32,250 bases of DNA from Desmonostoc vinosum HA7617-LM4 (GTDB taxonomy: Bacteria > Cyanobacteriota > Cyanobacteriia > Cyanobacteriales > Nostocaceae). Shown one piece after another: positions 14,323 through 23,666 of this stretch; within the stretch, counting starts at the first letter, position 1; each line of letters begins with the position of its first letter. A model generated the notes under the pieces. That model was given only the letters and a program-made list of their open reading frames with translations, was not told the DNA's origin and did not search any database. A program made the position numbers and the translations under genes. The stretch is from positions 1 through 32,250 of the forward strand of contig JAHHHC010000057.1 of assembly GCA_019359515.1 (NCBI GenBank). Reading direction: 5' to 3'.

Positions 14323-17300
14323 TCAAGAAGGACGTACCTCAAAAGGCACACAGTAATCTTGGATGCCTTTGACATCTAAGGTTGTATTTTGCAGTGAACG
14401 GATAGCGGCAACGGTGGCTCTTGCTCCGGCTATGGTGGTAATTATGGGAATTTTGTAAGCTAAGGCTGTGCGACGGATTAATCTCGCGTCAGTCTGGGCC
14501 TCCTCGCCTGAAGGTGTGTTGATGATCAGTTGAATTTTTTGATTTTTGATCGCATCAAGGACGTGGGGACGACCTTCATGGAGTTTGAGTACTAAATCGA
14601 CGTTTAGCCCTTGTTCTTGAAGAACTCGGCGTGTGCCCAAGGTAGCCATCACTGTAAAGCCTAAATCAATAAATTCCTTGATTACAGGCACCGCAACAGT
14701 TTTGTCGCGATCGCTCATCGACACAAATACGGTTCCTGTCAGTGGTAAACGCTCCCCAGCACCCATTTCCGCCTTGGCAAAGGCGCGTCCAAAGTCGCTG
14801 TCAATTCCCATGACCTCGCCAGTGGAGCGCATTTCCGGGCCTAATATTGTATCAGTTCCTGGGAATTTATTAAACGGTAATACAGCTTCTTTGACGGCAA
14901 TATGAGAGGGAATAATTTCTTGGGTAAAGCCAAGCTCCTCTAAGGTGCGACCAGACATAATTAAGGACGCTAGTTTCGCCAGTGGTACACCCGTCGCTTT
15001 GGAGACAAAGGGCACTGTGCGCGAGGCGCGGGGGTTAGCTTCTAAAATGTAAACTTGGGGAGAATAACCTTGAGCGCCGACAACGGCAAACTGAATATTC
15101 ATCAAACCAACGACTGACAAGGCTTGTGCTAGCTGCACTGTCCAGGTGCGAATTTGATTAAGAACTGCTGGTGATAGAGAAATCGAAGGTAAAGAGCAAG
15201 CTGAGTCTCCTGAGTGAATTCCTGCTTGCTCTATGTGTTCCATAATACCACCAATTACTACTCGCCCAGTATGATCGGCGATCGCATCTACATCAACTTC
15301 GATGGCATTTTCTAAAAATTTGTCAATTAAAATTGGATGTTCCGGTTCCACCTGTACCGCAAAGGTCATGTAGCGTTCTAATTCTGTATCGGAGTAGACG
15401 ATTTCCATCGCCCGTCCCCCTAACACGTAGCTGGGACGTACCACCACTGGATAACCAATACGTTTGGCGACAATCAGGGCATCCTCATAACTGCGAGCAG
15501 TACCATTCGGTGGTTGAGCAATATTTAAATCCTTGAGAATCTTCTCAAACCGCTCTCTATCTTCTGCTGTGTCGATAGAATCTGGTGAAGTACCCCATAT
15601 TTTGGGAATTGGGAATTGGCAACTCTCCCCAGTCCCCAGTCCCTGTAGATACTGCTGCAATGGTATTGCTAACTTCAGGGGTGTTTGTCCGCCGAATTGG
15701 ACAATTATGCCTACAGGATTTTCAGTTTCGATGATGTTGAGGACATCTTCTTTGGTTAATGGCTCAAAGTAGAGGCGATCGCTTGTGTCATAGTCTGTAG
15801 AAACTGTCTCAGGGTTAGAATTGACCATAATCGTTTCAAACTCCACCCCTTTGAGGGCATAGGCGGCGTGACAACAGCAATAGTCAAACTCAATCCCTTG
15901 CCCAATGCGGTTGGGGCCACCACCTAAAATTACCACCTTTGGTTTAGTTGCGGGCAAGACCTCTGTTTCTTCTTCGTAGGTAGAGTAGTAGTAGGGGGTG
16001 AATGCTTCAAACTCGGCCGCGCAGGTATCTACGGTTTTATAAACGGGGGTAACACCTAGTTGTTTGCGGTAGGCGCGGACTTCATCTTCGGTAGTTTTGG
16101 TAGCAAAGGCAATTTGGCGATCGCTAAATCCATCGCGTTTGACTTCATACAATTGAGCTTTTGTCAATTGCTTTAAGGGTGTTCGTTTGAGAAATTTTTC
16201 AACTTCTAATATTTGCTGCATTTTATCCAGGAACCACGGATCAATACCAGTGAGTTCATAGATTTCTTCGTTGCTGATGCCGATCTGCATGGCATGACGG
16301 ACAGCGAAAATGCGATCGGGGTTGGGTGTCCGTAAAAGGGCGCGAATTTGTTCACCACTGGGTAATTTTTCCGGCTTGTCGCAACCCCAACCCGCGCGTC
16401 CTGTTTCCAAGGAACGTAGCGCTTTTTGGAAAGATTCATTAAACGTCCGTCCCATGGCCATAGCTTCCCCAACTGACTTCATCTGTGTTGTCAGCACCGG
16501 CTCAGAACCAGGGAATTTTTCAAAAGCGAAGCGGGGAATTTTGGTAACTACGTAATCAATTGTTGGTTCAAAAGATGCCGGTGTTTTCTTGGTGATATCA
16601 TTTTTAATTTCATCCAAAGTGTAACCAACAGCCAATTTCGCGGCCATTTTAGCAATGGGGAAACCAGTAGCTTTAGAAGACAAAGCAGAACTGCGGGAAA
16701 CACGGGGATTCATTTCAATCACCACCACATCGCCGGTGACAGGATTGACAGCAAACTGAATATTAGAACCGCCAGTTTCTACACCAATCTCGCGGATAAT
16801 CTTAATTGCCATATCCCGCAGCCTTTGGTATTCTTTATCAGTAAGGGTTTGTGCGGGCGCGACGGTAATAGAATCCCCAGTGTGAATACCCATAGGGTCA
16901 AGATTTTCGATTGAACAGATAATTACCACGTTATCTGCTAAATCACGCATTACTTCTAATTCATATTCCTTCCAACCAAGCAGAGACTGGTCAATGAGAA
17001 TTTGTGAAACAGGACTAGCGTCTATACCTACTTGTGCCATTTCCTCAAATTCTTCTTGATTGTAGGCAATACCACCACCAGTACCCCCCAAGGTGAAAGC
17101 AGGACGGATAATTAGGGGATAAGTACCAATTTGGCGAGCGATCGCTTTCGCTTCTTCCAAAGATGAGGCTGTACCACTGGGGCACACTTGCACCCCAATT
17201 TTTTCCATAGCCTCATTAAATAGTTTTCTGTCTTCAGCTTTCTCAATGGCTGGCAGCTTCGCACCAATCAGCTCAACACCGTACCTTTCCAATACCCCAT

Positions 17301-17613
17301 TTTTCGCCAGAGTCACAGCAAGATTGAGGGCAGTTTGTCCCCCCATTGTTGGTAATAAGGCATTGGGGCGTTCTTTAGCGATGACTTTTTCGACCAATTC
17401 CGGTGTTAGCGGCTCAATGTAGGTGCGATCGGCCGTTTCCGGGTCAGTCATGATTGTCGCAGGGTTGGAGTTGACCAAAATCACCTCATAGCCTTCTTCT
17501 CGCAAAGCTTTACAGGCTTGAGTGCCAGAGTAGTCGAACTCACAGGCTTGTCCAATCACAATTGGGCCAGAGCCTAACAGCAGAATCTTCCGGAGGTCGT
17601 CGCGGCGGGGCAT
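14323..17613 (-). CDS. carB: Carbamoyl-phosphate synthase large subunit
   Basis: A 1096-aa enzyme subunit that makes carbamoyl phosphate from ammonia (delivered by CarA), bicarbonate and two ATP, feeding arginine and pyrimidine synthesis. The N-terminus [30 protein letters not shown] is canonical. Two homologous ATP-grasp halves are visible (first [16 protein letters not shown], second [16 protein letters not shown]), separated by the oligomerisation domain, with a C-terminal MGS-like allosteric domain after about residue 950 ([23 protein letters not shown]). It is about 20 residues longer than E. coli CarB. Much of the excess lies at about residues 655-670, where a tandem-repeat stretch has been inserted in frame just before [11 protein letters not shown]. 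carA is not in the window. Confidence 0.97.
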   Translation of the reverse strand: MPRRDDLRKILLLGSGPIVIGQACEFDYSGTQACKALREEGYEVILVNSNPATIMTDPETADRTYIEPLTPELVEKVIAKERPNALLPTMGGQTALNLAVTLAKNGVLERYGVELIGAKLPAIEKAEDRKLFNEAMEKIGVQVCPSGTASSLEEAKAIARQIGTYPLIIRPAFTLGGTGGGIAYNQEEFEEMAQVGIDASPVSQILIDQSLLGWKEYELEVMRDLADNVVIICSIENLDPMGIHTGDSITVAPAQTLTDKEYQRLRDMAIKIIREIGVETGGSNIQFAVNPVTGDVVVIEMNPRVSRSSALSSKATGFPIAKMAAKLAVGYTLDEIKNDITKKTPASFEPTIDYVVTKIPRFAFEKFPGSEPVLTTQMKSVGEAMAMGRTFNESFQKALRSLETGRAGWGCDKPEKLPSGEQIRALLRTPNPDRIFAVRHAMQIGISNEEIYELTGIDPWFLDKMQQILEVEKFLKRTPLKQLTKAQLYEVKRDGFSDRQIAFATKTTEDEVRAYRKQLGVTPVYKTVDTCAAEFEAFTPYYYSTYEEETEVLPATKPKVVILGGGPNRIGQGIEFDYCCCHAAYALKGVEFETIMVNSNPETVSTDYDTSDRLYFEPLTKEDVLNIIETENPVGIIVQFGGQTPLKLAIPLQQYLQGLGTGESCQFPIPKIWGTSPDSIDTAEDRERFEKILKDLNIAQPPNGTARSYEDALIVAKRIGYPVVVRPSYVLGGRAMEIVYSDTELERYMTFAVQVEPEHPILIDKFLENAIEVDVDAIADHTGRVVIGGIMEHIEQAGIHSGDSACSLPSISLSPAVLNQIRTWTVQLAQALSVVGLMNIQFAVVGAQGYSPQVYILEANPRASRTVPFVSKATGVPLAKLASLIMSGRTLEELGFTQEIIPSHIAVKEAVLPFNKFPGTDTILGPEMRSTGEVMGIDSDFGRAFAKAEMGAGERLPLTGTVFVSMSDRDKTVAVPVIKEFIDLGFTVMATLGTRRVLQEQGLNVDLVLKLHEGRPHVLDAIKNQKIQLIINTPSGEEAQTDARLIRRTALAYKIPIITTIAGARATVAAIRSLQNTTLDVKGIQDYCVPFEVRPS
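15604..15646. repeat. Heptamer-type tandem repeat inside carB
   Basis: GGGAATT GGGAATT followed by CCCCAGT CCCCAGT CCC resembles the intergenic heptamer repeats of this genome. It encodes the [11 protein letters not shown] stretch of CarB in frame, between the first core of the second half and the conserved GTSPDSID motif. Confidence 0.75.
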
Positions 17614-17725
17614 AGTCGTGGCCTTGGGTACGAGAATACAAATCCTGACTATTTTAAAGGTCTTTCTCCCCTATGATGACGTTTATTATCAAGTTTTACA
17701 GGTTTGATGACATTGGGGATAAGAA

Positions 17726-17872
17726 GACGCGGGGACGCGGGGACGCGGAGAGGGGGAGATGTGGTTCGACCCCGCTCACCAACCGGGAGATGAGGAAGCA
17801 GGGGGAGAAATAATAACCTCATTCTCTACTCCCTACTCCCCACTCCCCACTCCCTACTCCCCATTCATATGT
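17726..17872. repeat. Tandem repeats upstream of carB
   Basis: GGGGACGCGG units at about 17726-17759 and CCCTACT/CCCCACT heptamers at about 17825-17872, separated by a GGTTCGACCCCGCTCACCAACC segment. The remainder of the 17614-18202 gap is AT-rich and carries the dps terminator; no gene is seen. Confidence 0.8.
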
Positions 17873-18090
17873 TTAATTTTATTTAATTATGATGTGAAAA
17901 AAATTTTGTTTTTGCGAATATTTACTAATTGATCGAATGAGGTATTTTCAGAAATAGTGTTTTTTTTGGCATACATTACCTTTAGTTATTCAATACAAGT
18001 TGATTAACCTTAAATAAAATCTTTCTTGACTAGCTAATTGCTAAAAACTTTCAAAGTTAAATAATATGTTGTTATATTGACTTAAATTAA

Positions 18091-18126
18091 AATGGCAGAG
18101 AGGTCAAAATGCCATTCTCTGCCATT
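18091..18126 (-). terminator. Terminator-like hairpin downstream of dps
   Basis: AATGGCAGAGA (18091-18101) and TCTCTGCCATT (18116-18126) are perfect 11-bp arms with a 14-nt loop. On the minus strand the stem is followed by TTAATTTAAG, a weak U-rich tail, 77 bp past the dps stop. Confidence 0.6.
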
Positions 18127-18202
18127 GTTTATGATTTTTTAAGAGCTAGTGATGCCAAGTTTTTATTTAGTCTGGGTTAGACCAATCTAGATAATAAAAG
18201 CT

Positions 18203-18757
18203 TTAGTTGTGGGCAGGTTGGACAAAACCCAGTGTCAAACTGTCCTTGGCAAGGAAGTGAGTCAAATGATAAGCGCGTTCTTCAGTTTTTAAGAGGATTT
18301 TTTCGTAGAGATAGCGTGTGCCTCTGTCTCCCAAACTCTCCGCCTGAGCGGCTTGACGGCGAATTAGGCTAACCATTGCTTGTTCTGCTACCAAGTCATT
18401 TTCTACCATTTTACGAGAAGAAAATGCACCATCTGCTTCTGGCTCAAAGCAGCATAATTCAGCTAATTTGCTGAAGCTAGCAGCTGGCACACCACCTAAT
18501 CCATTAAGACGCTCTCCGATTTCATGGATATGGTCTTGCACTTCTTTGTAGCTGTCATTGAAGAACTCATGCAGTGAGTAAAATTCTGCACCTTCTACTA
18601 CAAAATGATGCTTTTGATACTGCAAGTACAGTGCCTGGAAACTAGCTAAAACAACGTTAAATCCTTCGGTAACTGGAGCAGTTACACTACGATCCAGCAA
18701 TACTGGATTGTCATACACTTGACCAAAATTTTGTAACACAGTTTGCGTATCAGCCAT
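18203..18757 (-). CDS. Dps family ferritin-like protein with histidine-rich ferroxidase site
   Basis: A 184-aa Dps (DNA-binding protein from starved cells): a dodecameric mini-ferritin that oxidises Fe(II), usually with peroxide, and stores iron. Aligning by eye to E. coli Dps, the ferroxidase residues are H51 (KHHF), H63 (SLHEFF), N67 in place of Asp, H78 in place of Asp (DHIHEIGER) and E82. A three-histidine ferroxidase site of this type is known from Thermosynechococcus elongatus DpsA, and a histidine-type Dps is also reported in Nostoc punctiforme. A good Shine-Dalgarno (GCGAGGAG) precedes the ATG at 18755-18757. It stands as a single gene, with a likely hairpin terminator. Confidence 0.93.
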   Translation of the reverse strand: MADTQTVLQNFGQVYDNPVLLDRSVTAPVTEGFNVVLASFQALYLQYQKHHFVVEGAEFYSLHEFFNDSYKEVQDHIHEIGERLNGLGGVPAASFSKLAELCCFEPEADGAFSSRKMVENDLVAEQAMVSLIRRQAAQAESLGDRGTRYLYEKILLKTEERAYHLTHFLAKDSLTLGFVQPAHN

Positions 18758-19310
18758 TGTTCTCCTCGCTTTTAGCAGTCATAGTTTTTAACTGCTTAGT
18801 TTTTACATATTAACATTTTAAAAATGAAAGCAAGACCAATCAATATTACATTGTTTGGAAGTTTTCGCAGCTAAAACCCTCATTTTATTCTTTAACGAAA
18901 TAATGAGATGCCCATTAAGCTGTGTTTACTTCCAACTCTCCTTGACATAAATACTTAAGTATGTGTGCTTCTTCAGGAAGAATTGGGGATGGGGAATTCG
19001 TAATTCGTAATTATTTATTCTCCCCCTGCTTCCCCTGCTTCCTCTATTACAGCAGTTATTAGCTGTACAGCAGTAGCTTTTGTCACAATTGCACCTGTGC
19101 AGGCAGCTACAAGGTATCAAGTAAAATCTGGTGTCACTCTCTGATAAGAATGATTAATTACAAAGATTTAATTTTTTTTGACTAATTAACTGAGAATTGT
19201 TTGCACTTAAGGTATCCTAGTTTATGAAGTGAAACTCCTAAAAATTTTAGAAATAGGGGTTCAAGGTGCGGTAGTTACTGCAAGTTTGTTGCACGTTGAG
19301 GGCAATTCTC
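18758..19310. other. Gene-free spacer upstream of dps
   Basis: AT-rich divergent spacer that must hold the dps promoter and that of the plus-strand gene after it. It contains ATTCGTAATT repeats followed by a CCCCCTGCTTCCCCTGCTTCC stretch at about 18994-19045. A short minus-strand ORF here (18926-19120) includes repeat sequence and is not considered real. Confidence 0.6.
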
Positions 19311-19568
19311 TTGAAATCGTTTAGTTCAGAAATAGCAGAAAAGCACATTTTAGAGGTGAACTGGTCAGATCGTTGGCAGGTTTATAAACGCTTACAGGAA
19401 TTAGATATTCCATGTTGGTGTGAAACTAACCAGCCATTGCAAGTTGAAATTAGCAGTCCCATGGCTGTCATTCAACTCTGGTGTGTGATGCGACAATTCA
19501 CAGCCCCGCGTCAAGACCTAATTTGGTCTCTTGAGCATTGCTGGCACAGTCGCTACAAACAGTTTTGA
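19311..19568 (+). CDS. Small cyanobacterial protein, Asr1405/Asl0597-like
   Basis: An 85-aa conserved protein of unknown function. The stretch SDRWQVYKRLQELDIPCWCETNQPLQVEI...AVIQLWCVMRQFTAPRQDLIWSLEHCW matches my memory of the cyanobacterial Asr1405/Asl0597 family. It carries a CWC motif and a Trp/Cys-rich C-terminus. No ATG is available: TTG 19311 has GAGGG 8 nt upstream and is preferred; TTG 19296 would add five residues without a ribosome binding site. It is followed after 47 bp by the ferredoxin-like gene, probably one operon. Confidence 0.7.
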   Translation: MKSFSSEIAEKHILEVNWSDRWQVYKRLQELDIPCWCETNQPLQVEISSPMAVIQLWCVMRQFTAPRQDLIWSLEHCWHSRYKQF

Positions 19569-19615
19569 GATTGTCTGGCTGAACAGCTTGTTGGAGTTAA
19601 AGGGAGGTTAAATAA

Positions 19616-20257
19616 ATGGGTGAATTCCACAATACGGAAATATCAGAATTTTGCCTTGAGGGTAGATTTCTCGATTTTGTTATCAAAGATGGCTATAAGC
19701 TTAAAGGTTTGCTTTTGGCTACTGCTGAAGGTGAATGTTATGTGAAGTTAGCTAAACATTTACGGGTGGCGTTTGACTTGCGATTACCACCGGGAACTTG
19801 GTTACAGGTTGCTGGTACAAAAAAGTACGATTTAAAAGATGACAAAATTACACTGAAAGCTGAGCGTGTGATGGCAGCACGAGGAACTTGGGAGGGTGAG
19901 AAAATTTCACCACCACAAGAACCACCATTAGTTAATCAGTCCAAGCCAAAACCAACTAAAACCAAGTCCACAATTTTAGTATGTCAAAAGTCTGATTGTA
20001 TGAAACGCGGTGGTAAAGCAGTTTGTCAAGCATTGGAGGCTGCGTTGAGCGATCGCGGTTTAGAAGACCAAGTAAACATTAAGGGTACTGGCTGCATGAA
20101 AAATTGTAAAGCTGGCCCCAATTTAGTGATGCCAGACAAAACCCGCTACAGCCGAATTCAAGCCAGACAAGTCCCCACAATCATGGATAAGCATTTTGCG
20201 GATAATCAAAGGGAAGTAGCGATCGCTGTTTCAAGTCTGGCTGAAGCTGCTACCTAA
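19616..20257 (+). CDS. Thioredoxin-like [2Fe-2S] ferredoxin domain protein
   Basis: A 213-aa two-part protein. Residues 1-95 form a beta-rich unassigned domain (GRFLDFVIKDGYKLKGLLLAT...). After a Pro/Lys linker (PPQEPPLVNQSKPKPTK) comes a thioredoxin-like [2Fe-2S] domain with the four-Cys pattern CQKSDCMKRGGKAVC ... GCMKNCKAGP, as in NuoE/HoxE-type ferredoxins. A role in electron transfer is likely; the partner is unknown. The start has an excellent Shine-Dalgarno (AAGGGAGG, 8 nt before the ATG). It likely shares an operon with the small gene upstream. Confidence 0.88.
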   Translation: MGEFHNTEISEFCLEGRFLDFVIKDGYKLKGLLLATAEGECYVKLAKHLRVAFDLRLPPGTWLQVAGTKKYDLKDDKITLKAERVMAARGTWEGEKISPPQEPPLVNQSKPKPTKTKSTILVCQKSDCMKRGGKAVCQALEAALSDRGLEDQVNIKGTGCMKNCKAGPNLVMPDKTRYSRIQARQVPTIMDKHFADNQREVAIAVSSLAEAAT

Positions 20258-20320
20258 GTTTTTCTATGTTAATGAAATTTTTTATAACAAACATTTTTCA
20301 TCTGTTCTTTTAATACTCAA

Positions 20321-20353
20321 TAGACCTTTTGCAAAAAAGTTGCAAAAGGTCTA
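20321..20353. repeat. Perfect 33-bp palindrome built from MITE-like ends
   Basis: TAGACCTTTTGCAA, a 5-bp loop (AAAAG), then the exact reverse complement. The arm differs by one base from the terminal inverted repeat of the 169-bp element (TAGACCTCTTGCAA). It lies 63 bp after the ferredoxin gene and could act as a hairpin terminator. The rest of the gap up to 20528 holds iterated palindromic repeat DNA (about 20400-20500) and no gene. Confidence 0.7.
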
Positions 20354-20528
20354 ATTTGATTGAGAGCGATCGCCTAAAAGTATCTGAAACCCCCTGTTCC
20401 CCTTCTCCTGTCGGAGACGCTGCGCGAACGGGTGGCGCTCCTACGTCGCTCTAAGCGAAGCTATGCGTAGGCTTGACGCTGCGAACATCGCGCTGGCTCA
20501 CCTATTCCCTATTCCCTATCATCCTTGC

Positions 20529-21044
20529 TCAATGATGATAGCGTGGGTAGTAATTTCGGTAGCGGTTGTGATAATACCTGCGGTAATGAATGTACAGAGG
20601 ATCATAAACTCCGTGGCGGTAATTCTGGTAGCGATTGTGATAATACCTACGGTAATGATTGTAACGAGGATAATAGCCCCTGTGGTAGTATCTGGGGTAA
20701 TGGTTGTAACGACGATAGTAACGTCTGTGACGGTAATATCTGTGTCGAGGATATGATCTGTAACGATGATAGTATCGTCTATGGTATCTGTGATAACGCC
20801 GATATCTTCTGTGTTTTAACTTTTCGGTATCAGCAACTTCGTCTTCCTGAGCCGATGAATATTCTCTAGCTAGAAGTGGCAAGGAATTTATCACATCTTG
20901 ATTTGTCTGTTTTTGGGTGACTGGTATTCCCAAATTCTCAGACTTTATTGGCATTTGAAATTCATTTTTTGGAGATGCTGTCGCTATCTCAAATCCTAAG
21001 CAACTAGGCAATAATAATGCACTGAACACAAACTTCCAAAACAC
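20529..21044 (-). CDS. Secreted Tyr/Arg/His-rich low-complexity protein
   Basis: A 171-aa protein starting with GTG at 21044, preceded by TTAGGAG with about 10 nt spacing. It has a typical signal peptide (FWKFVFSALLLPSCLGFEIATAS; probable cleavage after ATA), then a linker of about 50 residues, then from about residue 77 almost only Tyr, Arg and His with some Asn/Pro/Gly, in units such as RRYYHRY, YPRHRY, HYRRYYHNRY. The signal peptide followed by this biased tail, and the ribosome binding site, support this strand over the overlapping plus-strand ORFs. Function is unknown; surface charge, metal binding (His) or cross-linking (Tyr) are possibilities only. Confidence 0.75.
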   Translation of the reverse strand: MFWKFVFSALLLPSCLGFEIATASPKNEFQMPIKSENLGIPVTQKQTNQDVINSLPLLAREYSSAQEDEVADTEKLKHRRYRRYHRYHRRYYHRYRSYPRHRYYRHRRYYRRYNHYPRYYHRGYYPRYNHYRRYYHNRYQNYRHGVYDPLYIHYRRYYHNRYRNYYPRYHH

Positions 21045-21563
21045 TGTTTCACGCTCCTAATTTTTTGTTCCCTAATTAAGCTAGGGAATGCCTAATGTGA
21101 GGCTCCGGCTGAAATAGGATTTACGCAGTGAAACAAAAAAATAAGTCTGTTTTGCTAAAGAAAACATAGGGCCTCTATAAATAATCTACCATACGGAACG
21201 TGGCAAATGTACTTATTGGCGATCGCATATTACAGCAATCCTGAATGAGTCACCAATAAAAAGCTCCCCAACTTCTTCAGGAAGTCGGAGATTTGAGGCT
21301 CTCGGTATTTGTCAAGCAAATAGGATTACTATAGTTTTTTGGATAATCTTAATTATCTATTTATATTTGTTCATTAACAAGGAACGGGGTTAAGAGTCTT
21401 TTGTTATATGACTTTGTTCGGAAAATTTATACCTCATTTACTTGTGAGACGCTGTAGCTAAATTTATTACTAAAGAGAGAGTTTAGTTAAGAAACTACTA
21501 ATTTTAAATAGAAGATAAATAGGAAAATCTTCTGCTTTAAAAAATTAATTTTTCTTAACAAAA
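21045..21563. other. Gene-free spacer with a CAACTTCTTCAGGAAGTCGG hairpin repeat
   Basis: No gene is supported. About 21255-21292 carries AATAAAAAGCTCCCCAACTTC plus an imperfect hairpin. This is the reverse-complement relative of the terminator at 27868-27912, so it is an interspersed repeat family; on the minus strand it would be a terminator with a T-rich tail. The remainder is AT-rich. Confidence 0.55.
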
Positions 21564-22175
21564 ATGAGCTTTTTTAATTATTCAAAACCTCCTTTACGCC
21601 GTAAACAGCCAATTGTGGCAATTCCTGAACTAGAAGGATTGTTATATATTAATTGGCACATTGGTAAAATTACGCTTTATTCGACGTTCTACACTCGTAT
21701 TGATCAGGCTTGTATTCTTTGGAGTTTGCTAATAATAACGATGTTTATTACAGCTCAGTTTGTAAGCGTTAGTTGGAGTTTACAAGCTACTTTATGGTCA
21801 ATTCTCAGTTGTATTGGCATCGTCGCAATGGTAACTTGGAGTTGGGATTGGGTCAAACTGAAACACATTAGTTGGGTACTATATTGCTGGATAGTGCTAA
21901 TGCTTTTTGGATTGATATTAACCAATTTAAGTATTTTTATTGGTTGGGGTGAAATATTACCGTATCTATGTCCATTGTGGTTAGGACTAAGTACACTTGG
22001 TTACTTGTGTACTGGATTAGCATTGCGATCGCGTGCTTTAATCTTGACAGGCATATTTCACTTGCTAGGAATTCTCATCTTGCCTTACATCGGTGCATGG
22101 CAATTTCTCACCACCGGGATTGTGATGGTTGTTTGTTTACTAGTGTTGGCTGAATTTCAGTGGGATTGTGTGTGA
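21564..22175 (+). CDS. Multi-pass membrane protein of unknown function
   Basis: A 203-aa protein with a short basic N-terminal cytoplasmic part and about five hydrophobic segments (roughly residues 48-68, 74-94, 103-125, 134-155, 160-200), some rich in Trp. I do not recognise a family; it has the look of a conserved cyanobacterial hypothetical membrane protein. The ATG at 21564 follows an AT-rich leader without a clear Shine-Dalgarno. It lies upstream of the peptide export locus on the same strand but is separated by 1.5 kb and a hairpin, so a functional link is not indicated. Confidence 0.7.
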   Translation: MSFFNYSKPPLRRKQPIVAIPELEGLLYINWHIGKITLYSTFYTRIDQACILWSLLIITMFITAQFVSVSWSLQATLWSILSCIGIVAMVTWSWDWVKLKHISWVLYCWIVLMLFGLILTNLSIFIGWGEILPYLCPLWLGLSTLGYLCTGLALRSRALILTGIFHLLGILILPYIGAWQFLTTGIVMVVCLLVLAEFQWDCV

Positions 22176-22176
22176 C

Positions 22177-22208
22177 TTGCACAGACGCGTTATGACGCGT
22201 CTGTGCAA
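22177..22208. terminator. Perfect 14-bp hairpin after the membrane protein gene
   Basis: TTGCACAGACGCGT (22177-22190) and its reverse complement (22195-22208) around a TATG loop. It begins two bases after the stop codon. It lacks a U tract, so it may slow decay or terminate weakly. Confidence 0.55.
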
Positions 22209-22475
22209 AAATTAAATGTATTGTGATTAACGATGAAAATTGTTATATATGCAAAAGTTATAGTTGCATATATTATCCAAAAACTACCAATATCTGTTTA
22301 GATGGTGCAAATAATTGAAAAAATATCGAATATCATCCATACCTTCTCTGAGAGTATTGATATATCTGTAGAAAATAAAAGATTTTGTCTCTACTTTGAG
22401 AGGTAAAAATACAAGACTAAATTCTACCCTGGGATTTATGAATTCCTGAGAAATAATGCTTATATTTGGGTACTT

Positions 22476-22558
22476 AGGTAGACATCTACCTTAATCCGTA
22501 AGTGAGGCTAATAATCATGTTAATGAAACAATTGCACGCGAGTATTTTTGCGCGTTAA
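22476..22558 (+). promoter_or_regulatory. Orphan precursor-type leader with a 13-codon ORF
   Basis: A 7-bp hairpin (AGGTAGA/TCTACCT, 22476-22491) is followed by GTAAGTGAGG (22498-22507) and ATG 22517, the same order and spacing as before the precursor genes at 28130 and 28905. The ORF encodes MLMKQLHASIFAR and then stops; no Gly-Gly leader is present. It could be a decayed precursor gene or a short regulatory peptide. Confidence 0.45.
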
Positions 22559-23666
22559 CCAAGGAGTAATAGTATTAAGAAGTTGCTATTACTGACACTG
22601 AAATTTGCTGTTAAAAATGTGCTTTACAAGCCACAATCTTCTCCGAACACTTAAATTCACATCTTGTACCAGTTGCTGTATTACAATTTTTGTTAGGCAG
22701 GCACTGCATATTCTTTGCTCAAATCTTAATTTTTAGATTCTAGGCAGTGTGCATTCTAATGGTTACTGGCATAAAACTTACAGTGTTCTTTAAGTAAATA
22801 GACTACATTAATACCTACTCCTTACTCCTCGTCTCCGTCGTAGTCTAAAAACCTAAAAACTACGATAAGCTACTAGTTAGACCTAGCTTAAAAATAGGGG
22901 TTACAGATTAAGGCTAGAGAAGAGAGATTTTCGTACTCTCGTTGTGGACTATTGTCCATATGGGTCTAGTTTTAATACTTGCAATAATTTAACTCATCAC
23001 TTTGCACAGAATTTTATCGGCGTAGAGCGACTTATATTCGTGGATATTTAAGGGTTAAGTTTTACACCAATTTTGATTAAGCAATTCACATTAATCTTTA
23101 CATGCCTAATACTCTGACTGAGTGCTTTAGGTAAAACTCAATCGATTAGCAAATTCATGGAGTCTTTTTTGGAAACAAAAAAAAGGGAGCAAGGAGATAC
23201 AAATAACTCGCTCAACGTAAGTGAGGTTTTTGAGAGAGTGTGAGCGTTCTCCTCTGTTTGATTAACGCATTAATCACGTTAAAGACCAGAGAAAGGTGAT
23301 TTGAGCGCATCACGCATACCTTTCTCCTCCCCGTTTCATAATTATAGATGATCATCAAGTATGATGATTAATTCTTGAATGGAAAACAAGTATTAATAGA
23401 GCTTGCTTTCGTGATTTATTGTCTTGTTTTTTGTTAATTTATTTAGCGATCGCCTGACAAAAATCTAGTTTTCAACTTTGCACTATTCCTCAAGACATAT
23501 TACCAAAGATAGTTATTTTTACCGCAGAAGGAATTTGCAATCAAGTTATGTAGAATAGCCTGTTAATCGCATCAATTTTGTTAGCGTTTCATAGCAATTA
23601 ACAAGCAAAAAATTAGATAGCCTAATTCTTGTTTATTGATACATTCACAACAGAGGATGCAATATT

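Larger units (their letters stand above)
22176..23666. other. 1.5-kb AT-rich gene-free region upstream of the HlyD gene
   Basis: No ORF with family character on either strand. It contains an orphan precursor-type leader with a 13-codon ORF (22476-22558). An AGGAG at about 22561-22565 is followed by an open frame without a standard start (about 22575-22652). A second copy of ACGTAAGTGAGGT lies at 23215-23227. A nested hairpin occurs at 23289-23326 (GAGAAAGGT/ACCTTTCTC with inner GTGAT/ATCAC). It could hold decayed precursor genes, an RNA, or a long regulated leader. Confidence 0.5.

Noticed and set aside
14139-14375. Small ORFs on both strands upstream of the sigma factor gene
   Set aside because: Their sequences (GLGTGDW units, DEGDEG units) are translations of tandem heptamers and nonamers.
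20463-20869. Two plus-strand ORFs (Val/Ile-rich and Asn/Asp/Cys-rich)
   Set aside because: Antisense of the Tyr/Arg/His repeat codons; the minus-strand frame has a signal peptide and a Shine-Dalgarno.
22575-22652. Open frame after AGGAG reading KKLLLLTLKFAVKNVLYKPQ
   Set aside because: It has no ATG, GTG or TTG at the right spacing (an ATT would be needed) and no recognisable family; mentioned only as part of the spacer.
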